From assembly GCA_032622095.1 (NCBI GenBank), contig CP136063.1, positions 39,530,106 through 39,594,105 on the forward strand: a stretch of DNA of 64,000 nt. The letters run 5' to 3'. Source of the stretch: Siphonodentalium dalli (taxonomy: Eukaryota; Mollusca; Scaphopoda; Gadilida; Siphonodentaliidae). How positions within the stretch are numbered: position 1 is the first letter of the stretch; each line of letters starts with the position of its first letter. This document shows, in pieces, positions 12,956-23,977 of the stretch. Below the pieces are notes generated by a model that saw only the letters and a list, made by a program, of their open reading frames with translations, did no database searches and had not been told where the DNA came from. Made by a program: the position numbers and the translations under genes.

Positions 12956-13180
12956 CAGGCTATGGTATTTTTGTGACAACTTCCCTGTTATTGAATAAAG
13001 ATCGACCACCGAAGTATAAACAAAGTAGACCCTGCCTCTTTATTCAGTAACGCACAACATATATACATAACATATATATATTTACTCTTAAAAAGATAAA
13101 TTCCAATCTTCAAAACATAATAAAAACATAAATATTTGTTGTTTTTCCAGGCATAATACTGTATATAGGTCCGTTGTCAT

Positions 13181-13520
13181 TCAGTGACACATGTCAACGT
13201 GTGCAGACAGGGCTGCACGCCAGATATATGCTTTCCCGCAGCTGCGGCATCGATGAAGGACGTCCTTAATTGTCGTGTACAGCTTTCGTGTGATTTCTTA
13301 AGGTATCCTTCCTGGTAAATACAGAACGGCATTTATCACATGTGTGCCACTTTCTAATTTGGTGACTTTCTATATGGTGATCATTTCAAGGCGTACTTGC
13401 GAGAAAAAAAATTGGACCATTTGTCGCATTCAAACTTAGATCCATCACCGTGCTTTGCACAATGTGCAAGCAACAAATGTTTCTCATTAAACGTTTGGCC
13501 ACCATCACCACACGGGAGTG
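13181..13520 (-). pseudogene. Decayed C2H2 zinc-finger array (four fingers)
   Basis: Reading the minus strand from 13520 down gives four successive C2H2-like fingers in shifting frames. Finger 1 (13515-13452) has the F, L, H and H positions, but its second Cys is Gly. Finger 2 (13434-13355) begins FECDKW, with Trp in place of the second Cys, and then meets a stop and a frameshift. Finger 3 (13343-13275) is intact: CDKCRSVFTRKDTLRNH, then a final His. Finger 4 (13250-13184) is intact: CRSCGKAYIWRAALSAH, then VDMCH and a stop. Spacing between fingers is regular, and the frame changes between 2 and 3 and between 3 and 4. C2H2 arrays bind DNA, usually as transcription factors. Here the broken frames and lost Cys point to a pseudogene. 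No upstream domain (BTB, KRAB, PR) is visible. Confidence 0.75.
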
Positions 13521-14611
13521 GTTGTGAATTTGTGTGTGTGTATTCTCCTGCTTTTTCATGTTGAAGGAATACGCTTATATGTAAAATGTGTAGCAGCGGA
13601 AATATTTAGCATTATTCCAAATGTCCATATATTATTTCATATCAGTATAGGCCTACTGAACGATTTATAGGAGTTTTGTCCACATAATTTTTTCAAATGA
13701 CAGTAAACCAAGTACGTTAATCCAGAAATAAAGGTACATGAGTAAACCGTTTTCGGTCCGTGTACGTTTCCGGTCTTCCGTGCTTTTACTTTTTGTTTGT
13801 TTCGACCGGAAACACGAGGTCAGATCAAGTTCAAGAGGAAAGGGTGTTGATCGCACGGCACATTGTTTTGACATTCAGCGATCAATTTCACGATTCAGTA
13901 CCTTGACAACAACGGTACAGCGACATTTTAACGCTTCATCTCAAAACTGAATTAATTTATATACATTTACCACTATTTGATTGCCGTAAGTCGTAACGGG
14001 ACCGCATTGTACGACCAAGAGTCTACATGTAGTTCCATAATATGAACTCGGTACAGTCGTTCAGGTAGTAACGGGTCTCAGGCAGTAACGGGTCAGTTGC
14101 TGTTTATCGTCGTGGCAAAAGTCACAGATGCACTTGATCTCCCAAAATCCTGTTGATTCTTGAGAATGAATATGTGTTGGAGATCATGTCCAATTTGTGG
14201 CGAGTTCTGACGGTAATTTCCGATTTAATTCAATTTTTCTGACGGACAGTGGAAACGCATCGGAGGAAAGTAGGTCAACAAAATATGTCAAGTTGCAGAT
14301 CGGCTGCTGCCAATAAAAAACAGAATAAAGTACACCCAAACTAAGCACTGTAAAATATTAACAAATTATTTATTTTTCAACTCCCAGACCCCCACAAAAG
14401 TTAAATTTGTCTTATTGTGTAAACATTTAATTTGTTTCGACCTACTTCCGTTGTCAATAGCGGGTCACATGCTTTTGTTGACAGTCGATCGCACGTGCTA
14501 TCACGGAATGGATAAAAACATGTCAATTGAATTCTAATGATTAGCATACGTTGGAAATAATAAAACATAGTAAGATTTCATGCCTTCATTGGTAATTTAA
14601 GACATAATATA
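13521..14611. other. Spacer, no gene seen
   Basis: No recognisable domain or transposon end was found. The overlapping opposite-strand frames near 13665-13950 look like chance. Confidence 0.35.
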
Positions 14612-15353
14612 GGTTGAAATTGTTCTCATAGTTTAATTTTTCAACCAGAATTGAATGAAGAGTGAATGTTTTTTTTAGACCAACAGTCAAATATTTTCCA
14701 ATGGTCGGTAAAATAATTAGATTGGAATGGCTATCAGTTGGAACATTTCTAACTATACAGGGTGCCAGGTTGAAAAATTCTAGCAGTTGGAATTCTTGAG
14801 GGACCTGTTTGGGGGGGGGGGGGGGGTATCCAAGCCAAATTATTAACCCACCCGCTATATATATGGGTGTGGGAGGGACAGGGACGTGGCTAGATCATGC
14901 CATGAACCTCTACTAATGCTAACGCCCGTTTTGAACTGATGGGAGTATGACCTCTACGGGCGTTAGCATTAGTAGAGGTTCATGACATGATCAAGGACGT
15001 GTCCAGAGGGTATCCGTTGGTGACGTCCACCTTGGAATTTCCAATTACTCCCCCCCCCCCCACCCACCACCATTGAACCAGACAAATCTCCCAAAGCCCC
15101 ACCCATGGTTTGAAAATTTCATCTGGTGTCTCAAACTTTCCAACTGTTGGAAACGTCTAACCCCACCCCCCCCCCCCCCTAAGGTTGGAAAATTTCCCAA
15201 AATAATCAGAAATAATAGACATTTTCAGACCAAATTTTTTACAAAAAAAATAGAAAAATATGCTGCTGTTGGTCTAAAAACAACTTATTCCCCACTATAT
15301 AATAACTGATTGGGCATATACATGTATACAAATAATTGAGAACAATTTCAACC
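14612..15353. mobile_element. Foldback element with internal G and C tracts
   Basis: Left end TAGGTTGAAATTGTTCTCA and right end TGAGAACAATTTCAACCTA are inverted copies. The arms continue inward through TAGACCAACAG and its complement. They carry a G tract (about 14812-14827) facing C tracts (about 15051-15061 and 15167-15179). The loop holds the near-perfect hairpin at 14892-14993. A diverged terminus of the same family occurs near 11542. Confidence 0.72.
14892..14993. repeat. Near-perfect inverted repeat, about 36-bp arms
   Basis: Arms 14892-14928 and 14958-14993 share CCTCTACTAATGCTAACGCC and its complement, with one visible mismatch and a loop of about 29 bases. It is nested in the 14612-15353 foldback. 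Confidence 0.85.
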
Positions 15354-15567
15354 TATGCGGGTAATTGTGGTGTAATATGCTCTAACTATAAAGTTGTGTT
15401 AGACTGGGTCAGGCATGATTTTCTAGCTTGAACATTTTTATCAATGTTGGGGAGGGGAGAGTCACCCCAACACCATACCTGTCACTACGTCCTTGAGGAG
15501 GGGTGCAAGGAGGGTGTGATTACCTGGATTCAGGAAGTTGGGTCTCGCCCAAGGGATGACCAGTGCC

Positions 15568-16199
15568 AGGCCTTTAGATTAGGCTAATTTGGGGACATTT
15601 TGGGGGACCGAGGTGGTGGGTTTGCGAGGAGGGGGGGGGGGGTACCCCCTAGTGACTATTGGGGGTACGGGGTTTTCCCCGGGGAGAATTTTTTTTAAAG
15701 TGAGCCTAAAATGGGGGCTGTCTGGTTGTTTATGAAGCATATGAAAGGTGAAAGAAATGAACCAATGGCCCCCATATCATTTCCTGGCAACTTGGGCTTG
15801 TTTCAGCATTCAGCAAGTTATATTACCCTTACATTTTCAAGTTTTGTAGGTCACAATTTATTGAATATTGGGAATATTGGATCATTTGACATCAACAAAG
15901 CCATTTTATAGATGTATGGTGCTTGAAAGATCACCAAGCAGTCCACCAACACACTGTTCATGGGTATTTCCAATTAAAATTTAATTTAATCTAACTACAT
16001 GTACATGTATATGTGAACCTGAAAAAAGTTAGAAAGTTGATTTGTTGTGGTCAAATGAAGCAATATACACACACAAACAGGTCATAAAAAGGGTGATTTT
16101 GCGGTGACATTTTGTCAAATGTGCCTTCTAATTTGGGGACATTTCTATAATTTGGGGACATCGGTAAACGCTGTGAGTTGTGGGGAATATTAAGGCCTG
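15568..16199. mobile_element. hAT-like MITE, about 632 bp
   Basis: Flanking copies of CCAGTGCC (15560-15567 and 16200-16207) form an 8-bp duplication. The ends share AGGCCTT (left AGGCCTTTAGAT, right in reverse complement CAGGCCTTAATAT). The word TTTGGGGACAT repeats near both ends. The TIR is short and imperfect, so the superfamily call rests mainly on the duplication length. Confidence 0.55.
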
Positions 16200-16288
16200 C
16201 CAGTGCCCATATGAATATGCTAAGGTGCATCCACCAAATGAAGTGCCCAAGCCATATAATCCTCCCCGAGAAAACCACAAAATTAAAA

Positions 16289-19185
16289 ATGAAAGTGTCA
16301 ATGACACTGTAGCTCAACTTGGAAAGGGAATAATTTAATATATTACAGTCAATGGAGCGATTAGGAATGTGGAAAGTTGAATGTCTAATACTAGTTTATA
16401 GACATGAAGAGAAAAGTAAAATCCAAGATGGCTGCTGGCGGCCATGTTTTCGGCCGAATGACCCCAAAATGAGTCGTTCCCATCTACATGTCATCGTTAA
16501 CATCAATGACAAATTTTATGACGATCAGACTAAAGGTACGACCTGTAGCCCATGCTATAGAATTTAGTCATACAAAGAGTAAAATCCAAGATGGCTGCTG
16601 GCGGCCATGTTTTTTGGCCGATTGACCCCAAAATGACTCGTTCCAATCTACATGTCATTGTTAACATCCATGACAAATTTGATGATGATCAGACTAAAGG
16701 TACGACCTGTAGCCCATGCTAAAGAATTTAGTCATACAAAGAGTAAAATCCAAGATGGCTGCTGGCGGCCACGTTTTTTCCGCCAAATGACCCCAAAATT
16801 ACTCGTTTCCATCTACATATCAACATTAACATCCAGGACAAATTTCATGATGATCAGACGAATCGTACGACCTGTGGCCCGTGCTAATGGATTAAATTTT
16901 GAAATCTAAGATGGCCGCTGGCGGCCATGTTTTTTGTCTGAATGACCCCAAAATGACTTGTTCCCATTTACATTCCAATTTCAACAGCCATGAAAAATTT
17001 TATGATGATCAGACTAAAGGTACGACCTGTAGCCCGTGCTAAAGGATTTAGTCATACAAAGAGTAAAATCCAAGATGGCTGCTGGCGGCCATCTTTTTTG
17101 GCCGAATGACCCCAAAATGACTCGTTCCCATCTACATGTCATTATTAACATTCACGAAAAATTTTATGATGATCAGACTAAAGATACAACCTGTAGTCCG
17201 TGCTAAAGGATTTAGTCATACAAAGAGTAAAATCCAAGATGGCTGCTGGCGACCATGTTTTTTGGCCGATTGACCCCAAGATTACTCGTTCCCATCTACA
17301 TGTCATTGTTAACATCCATGACAAATTTTATGATGATCAGACTAAAGGTACGACCTGCAGCCCGTGATAAAGAATTTAGTCATACAAAGAGTAAAATCTA
17401 AGATGGCTGCTGGTGGCCATGTTTTTTGGCCGAATGACCCCAAAATTACTCGTTCCCATCTACATGTAAATATTATCATCCATGACAAATTTCATGATGA
17501 TCAGACAATCAGTACGACCTGTGGCCCGTGCTAATGGATTAAATTTTGAAATCCAAGATGGCCGCTGGCGGCCATGTTTTTTGTCCGAATTAACATCCAT
17601 GACAAATTTCATGACGATCAGACGAACAGTGCGACCTGTGGCCCGTGCTAATGGATTGAATTTTGAAAACAAAGATGGCCACTGGCGGCCATGTTTTTTG
17701 TCCGAATGACCCCAAAATGACTCGTTCCCATCTACATTCCAATTTCAACAACCATGATAAATTTCATGATTATCAGACTAAAGGTACGACCTGTAGCCGG
17801 TGCTAAAGGATTTAGTCATACAAAGAGTAAAATCCAAGATGGCCGCTGGCGGCCATGTTTTTTGTCCGAATGACCCCAAAATGACTCGTTCCCATCTACA
17901 TTCCAATATCAACAGCCATTACAAATTTTATAATGATCAGACTAAAGGTACGACCTGTAGCCCGTGCTAAAGGATTTAGTCATACAAAGAGTAAAATCCA
18001 AGATGGCTGCTGACGGCCATGTTTTTTGGCCGAATGACCCCAAAATGACTCGTTCCCATCTACATGTCATTATTAACATTCTTGACAAATTTTATGATGA
18101 TCAGACTAAAAGTAGGACCTGTAGCCCGTGCTAAAGGATTTAGTCATGCAAAGAGTAAAATCCAAGACGGATGCTGGCGGCCATGTTTTTTGGCTGATTG
18201 ACCCCAAAATGACTCGTTCCAATCTACATGTCATTGTTAACATCCATGACAAATTTGATGATGATCAGACTAAAGGTACCACCTGTAGCCCGTGCCAAAG
18301 AATGTAGTCATACAAAGAGTAAAATCCAAGATGGCTGCTGGCGGCCATGTTTTTGGGCCGAATGACCCCAAAATTACTCGTTCCCATCTACATGTCAATA
18401 TTAACATCCATGACAAATTTCATGACGATCAGACGAACAGTGCGACCTGTGGCCCGTGCTAATGGATTGAATTTTGAAAACAAAGATGGCCACTGGCGGC
18501 CATGTTTTTTGTCCGAATGACCCCAAAATGACTCGTTCCCATCTACATTCCAATTTCAACAACCATGATAAATTTCATGATTATCAGACTAAAGGTACGA
18601 CCTGTAGCCCGTGCTAAAGGATTTAGTCATACAAAGAGTAAAATCCAAGATGGCTGCTGGCGGCCATGTTTTTTGCCCGAATAACCCAAAAATGACTCGT
18701 TCCCATCTACATGTCATTGTTAACATCCATGACAAATTTTATGACGATCTGACTAAAGGTACGACCTGTAGCCCGTGCTAAAGGATTTAGTCATGCAAAG
18801 AGTAAAATCGAAGATGACTGCTGGCGGCCATGTTTTTTGGCCGAATGACCCCAAAATTACTCGTTCCCATCTACATGTCAATATTAACATCCATGACAAA
18901 TTTCATGACGATCAGACGAACAGTACGGCCTGTAGCCCGTGCTAATGGATTGAACTTTGAAATCTAAGATGGCCGCTGGCGGCCATGTTTTTTTTCCGTA
19001 TGACCCCAAAATGAATCATTCCGGTACAAATGTTGATGTCAACAGCTATGACAAATTTCATAATGATCCGATCAAAGGTACGACCTGTAGCCTCTATTGT
19101 TGACGCGTTACGTACACACGCACACACGGACGACGGACGACAAAGCCATGGCAATAGCTCAAACTTTACAAAGTAAAGTTGAGCT
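16289..19185 (+). mobile_element. Tandem-unit mobile element, copy B (full length)
   Basis: A left terminal block (ATGAAAGTGTCAATGACACT then AGCTCAAC) is followed by about 16 units and a right block (GACGGACGACAAAGCCATGG, ending GTTGAGCT). Unit spacing measured at AAGATGG is 164 or 156 bp. The 164-bp type contains TAGTCATACAAAGAGTAAAA and the 156-bp type has ATTTTGAAATC there instead. One unit near 17580 is shortened. Short frames encoding motifs such as ARATGRT or MKFVMD come from the repeat and are not evidence for a protein. The same architecture is inverted at 50212-52083. Confidence 0.85.
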
Positions 19186-20492
19186 AAAAATATATAAACA
19201 CCAAATGATAATTTCGCGATTTCAATTGTTCCGTTATAAATTGATCTATTAGTACATTGCATTCTGTGTACAAATGGATAGTGTGCCATGTAACTACTCA
19301 CTGTGATAATAACCTGACAGGGATGAATCCAGCAGGCACTTCATGCAGTGCTACATGTAGCTGGCAGCCAGTGGCAGGTCAATTATATTGGGAGGGGGCT
19401 GCACAAATTTAAAATTAACACACAACTGAGGGTGGGTTGGGCGCTTGGTGAAAATGGGTACCATGTCAGTGGCGACACACACCCAACACTCACTGTCATT
19501 CGCGACGTCCTTGGTTGTAACATTTATCTTCGTTTTTCTGGATCGGAGCAAAAGGAAAGTAATTGCAAGTCCCAGTTGTGTCGTTGCTTCTTTCTTGATG
19601 TATATGTTGAACAGTTGAATACAAATGTAATCTAAATTGAATCATGATCCACAAATAAAGCGATAAGTGGACTAGCTCACAAACCAATGATATTAATTGG
19701 ATACATGTATATGTCAATCAGATTTGGCACTGGTAAGTGCTGCACATGCATTGCAATGAAATGAGTACACCACATTTGGTATTCTTGGTCATATAAACAT
19801 GTACAGGGTAGGCCAAATGAATATGTTGTCAGTTTTGTGTGTGTGTTTGTGTCATTAATTAATTAATTTAGAAACTACAAAACATATAATTATGTACTGT
19901 CCGAAAATAAATATAGAGCTTTGATAAAATCATTGACAATTAAATGTGAGTAAAAAATGTGAGTTAAAGATATATATATGTAATTAAATAAGTTATAGGC
20001 AATAACAACAAATTTGCCACTCAAGGTGACTCAAGACAGTACAATCCGCAATGAATTATAACTGATCCACTTGGGATTTGGGATGCAAGCGCCGAAGGTG
20101 CTTGAAACGATCAAATGATCTTGTCCGCCACCTTCTGTTCTGGTAAATTTCCATTTTCCAGTGTTTTATATCAGTTTGTTGCCTTTACCCCTGTTTATCC
20201 CATAGAAAGAATGGAGCTGTCCTATCCTGACTGCCAACCATCCACCCCAACTGCTGCCACCTCTGCTCTGATTATATATACTAGTATATGTTTGTATTAT
20301 GAACACAAAACATGCAATCACACACTGTAACACTACTACATATGATTTGTGAGTGAATGCTATTAACTGTACAGAGGGCCATATTATGTTGGGAACAAAT
20401 GTAATTTGAGTTTGTATCTCCACTATAAAAAAATAATAAAAACATATTTCTCAACTACTAATTTTTCTACAAATTAGTTATTGATTGTGATT
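19186..20492. other. Intergenic, no gene seen
   Basis: AT-rich sequence with no supported gene. None of the frames of 66-95 residues shows a domain. Confidence 0.35.
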
Positions 20493-20633
20493 CACAGTTG
20501 TTGGAAACTTGTCAAAAAACCCGAAAAGAGATGTCACCACCCCTACTTATTAATATAATTATATCAATTATATTAATAAGTAGGGGTGGTGACATCTCTT
20601 TTCGGGTTTTTTGACAAGTTTCCAACAACTGTG
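20493..20633. repeat. Perfect palindrome, 68-bp arms, 5-base loop
   Basis: Arm 20493-20560 and arm 20566-20633 are exact reverse complements, separated by ATATC. The outer part is CACAGTTGTTGGAAACTTG and the inner part is TACTTATTAATATAATT. A transcript would form a 68-bp uninterrupted duplex. No terminal duplication is evident. Confidence 0.95.
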
Positions 20634-21467
20634 GTTTATAGTAAACAAGTTTGTGTTAGATTAAAAACTTTTAATTGGAATAAATACATCTTGCACATGT
20701 TATTTGTGGTTTAATAACACACGAACAGCCATCAATTGTGATACATACAGTTCAAACGAAAGGTGACCCTTTACTGCCTGAATTGACCCCTTATTGCCTG
20801 GATTTTGTGCTATCTTTGATCGCGTATTTTAAAAAGAAAGAGCAATATTTGTGAACAATACATAAGATGTATGATAGAGCTAGGATTTATGAACAAAATG
20901 ACATATAAATTTTTATCCATTGTACTTGCATACAGACAGGTGCAGCACAAACATAAAAAGTGACCCTTTACTGCCTGAATGACTGTATTTTTAGCATCAG
21001 GATGCATACCGAGTTTCATTTCTTAGGGTCTAATCATGTGATCCATCAAATTGATCAATGAAATTTTCTAAATACAACTTTCTAGATTATTGAGTCATAT
21101 TACCGTTTGTTATTATGTATCTTCCATTTATCGTTCGCTGGCGGGTAGTTGACAATACTTTCATTTAATTTATTGAACATTTACAGCGTTTTCTTGTTTC
21201 CGAAATACGTCACGTTTTCTCATTTTTTGTACGATTTCAAAACTATAGCCCGAATGCGGAACGAACCAGGTGTTATTTTCCGGCTATCAAATCGGATAAA
21301 AATGTGGAATGTTGAGTTCTTTAAAGTTTAACCAACCCATCATTATCATATCGATAGGACAGTCAGTAGCGCCAATTGATGCCGACAACGTGTTTCTTTT
21401 ATTATATTTTATTTGACAGTTTATTTACTGTTTTCTGCATTGTATATTTATGTGGAAAAGGTTGACA
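20634..21467. other. Intergenic, no gene; short direct repeat
   Basis: GTGACCCTTTACTGCCTGAA occurs at about 20763 and again at about 20959. There is no coding evidence. Confidence 0.45.
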
Positions 21468-21502
21468 TATACCCCGCTGGACAAAACAAGTGTCCAATGC
21501 CA

Positions 21503-21680
21503 CCGCGGTGTACTTGCCGTTCGGCCGCGGTGTCACTTTGTGGAACCGCGGCCGAACGGCAAGTACACCGCGGTCGAACGGCAAGTACACCGCGGCCGAA
21601 CGGCAAGTACACCGCAGCCGAACGGCAAGTACACCGCGGCCGAATGGCAAGTACACCGCGGCCGAACGGCAAGTACACCG
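21503..21680. repeat. 22-bp subterminal array, left
   Basis: Period 22 measured at GAACGG (21554, 21576, 21598 and on), plus one inverted unit at the outer edge. The unit carries CCGCGG. It is not a CRISPR array: there are no spacers and it lies inside a TIR element. Confidence 0.92.
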
Positions 21681-23743
21681 GGGTTAGATTCCTGGTTTGT
21701 ATCGTCTTTTTTTCTCGAGTTTAAAACATGTTTTATTAGTAGAAATATACGAAGGTTAGTATTTTTAATTACAGGAAATTTAAATCCGTACATAATATCG
21801 GCTTTAAGGTCATTATGCAAATCACATTTATATTTAACCCAACTGTTTCAACGATCTAACGTACCGGTAGATTTTAATGGAACTTTGTTGTCAAATATAA
21901 AAAAACTTCATGCGTCGATCCTGTGCATGCTAGCACGTCGACATACACCTGTCAATCATCCCGGATTAGTTTGTGAGATTTTATTCTCTGCTTTAATTGG
22001 TTGGCTGTGGGAGGAGCTTACCGATATTTTGTTCTAATGTGGTATGCTTTGACACCATAACCGAGATTTGGTAAATAAAATGATTCCCATGTTTTTATTA
22101 GAGTTACTATTATTTTTGAAAAAAAATATGAGCATATTAAATAAAAGTGTTATATTATCGATCCATATATGTGGCAAATCCATTGCCAAGTAAAAATTAA
22201 TTGCCAGAAACTGAAAATACGCGACATTTTACACTTTGCTCGATCTATAAGTCCACGATATTTGCCACCAGAGGATGGACTGAATAAAGATTACACAAAC
22301 AATGTGTGTTGAAAAACAAATTAGAATTGTGATGGGACACGTGTATAAGGTCAAAAGGAATAATGCACACGTTTCCCCGAACGGACACCCCGAAATTAGG
22401 GGTGGGCGGTAAGCTTTTCAATTCATTTAATGTTTTCCGTTTTATTATGCATTAACAAGCTATTGAAAATACACCATTTATTGTATTCTCTACCAACATT
22501 CCTAAATATAAGAATTTAGTCATCATATTCAAATAAAAAATTTCATGTTGACAAGTTTTGAAAACCACTAGCCCTGATCAGAAAATGCAGATAATTCGGG
22601 GAAAACCTCGCGTGCACAAACAACCACGCGGTCAATACGTCATGCATGCGTTTATTACTGGTATAATTTATGTACTAGTAGGAATCTGGATTTTAAAAAC
22701 CAGACAGATATGACATATATTGACAAGTATAGTATCTCAACAAACATGCTTACTGTAATAGAGTTTCATAAATAAATAAACATTGGAATACACAGCGGCG
22801 CCGTATACGCCAATAAAAAAAACGGAGAACCACGATTCTTTTGTTTTCGCAACGGCAGTACATTCTCAGATATTCCCGTTTTGTTGAAGCGATGCGCTCT
22901 GGTGCCGTGTTTCCCAGAACGCAATGACATTGTTTGCTACATCGTAACTGTTTGAGTTAACATGATTATGACATGTCACTTTCTCCTCGATATTCCCTTT
23001 CAAGTTTTATCAAAGTTCAATTGGCATGCTGTCGCAGTTTTGTCTTTAAATTAACCACGGTATTGAAAGGATTTGAATATTTAGGTTCATAAAATCTTCG
23101 CGGGAGAAAAATACCTGATCACGCTCTTTATTGTTCATTCTGAAGACAATTCTGGCACAGATTTTTATACATTCAATGGACGGCAGTGAATTCCAAAAGG
23201 AGGTCCACATGGGTGGATGTTGTCAGTATATAATTCAAACCAAATAATAGTTTTAATTAATGTAAAAAAAAAAAAATTTAACAAGAGAAAACAACAACAA
23301 ATATTTCAACATGGGCAAACAAACAGTTCAAAGTAGGATGCGACAATCCTTATTTTATAATCAGTCTTAAATGACAGCATAGTGATTCAATTCTCTCATG
23401 GTGAGGCTGCCACGTGTGCACGACATTCCAATGCTTATTTCTCAAAAAGACACGTGCTGCCAAATCTAGATGAAGTCTGTTGTCGGCAACATCACACTTC
23501 CGTGTCGCCTAATAATTATCAGCGGGAGCCTTTTCTAATCAGGATGGATTATGACACCTTGATTTTATGACAGTTTACTGGTGGGACGTACGTTGACTAC
23601 TTAAAAGATTATCACACCTTGTCACCAGACAGATTAACCCTCAAACATATAATAGATCGTCTGACGGACGGTATTTAGACAATGGCCTCAATCAAGCCTC
23701 ATTTATGGTGCCCTCTTTGTGTTTTTCAACATCATTCCAAGAA

Positions 23744-23935
23744 CGGCAAGTACACCGCGGTCGAACGGCAAGTACACCGCGGCCGAACGGCAAGTACACC
23801 GCGGCCGAACGGCAACTACACCGCGGCTGAACGGCAAGTACACCGCGGCCGAACTGCAATCAGCCGGTGGAGCCGCCGTGTTGTTGCAGTTCGGCCGCGG
23901 TGGCAACGCAAACCGCACCGCGGTTAAGTGGACAC
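23744..23935. repeat. 22-bp subterminal array, right
   Basis: Six near-identical units in the same strand orientation as the left array, then a degenerate unit and an inverted pair (TTGCAGTTCGGCCGCGGTGG). An identical copy is at 28489-28680. Confidence 0.92.
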
Positions 23936-23977
23936 TTGTTTTGTCCAGCGGGGTATAATTAAGTTTTTGGTATACAC

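Larger units (their letters stand above)
21468..23957. mobile_element. TIR element with 22-bp subterminal arrays, about 2.5 kb
   Basis: The left end TATACCCCGCTGGACAAAAC (continuing AAGTGTCCA) and the right end are perfect inverted repeats of 29 bp. Each is followed inward by an array of a 22-bp unit with core GAACGGCAAGTACACCGCGG: six direct copies on the left (21545-21680) and six on the right (23744-23865). Between terminus and array each side has one unit in the opposite orientation (21503-21530; 23886-23935). The interior has no recognisable transposase. The right portion is duplicated with the 4745-bp unit and recurs at 27459-28702. Confidence 0.8.

Noticed and set aside
21450-22037. 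195-residue plus-strand frame
   Set aside because: Most of its N-terminal half is the 22-bp array, and the rest has no domain and overlaps other array frames.
21503-23935. Possible CRISPR-like arrays
   Set aside because: Units are contiguous with no spacers, lie inside a TIR element, and the sequence is eukaryotic.
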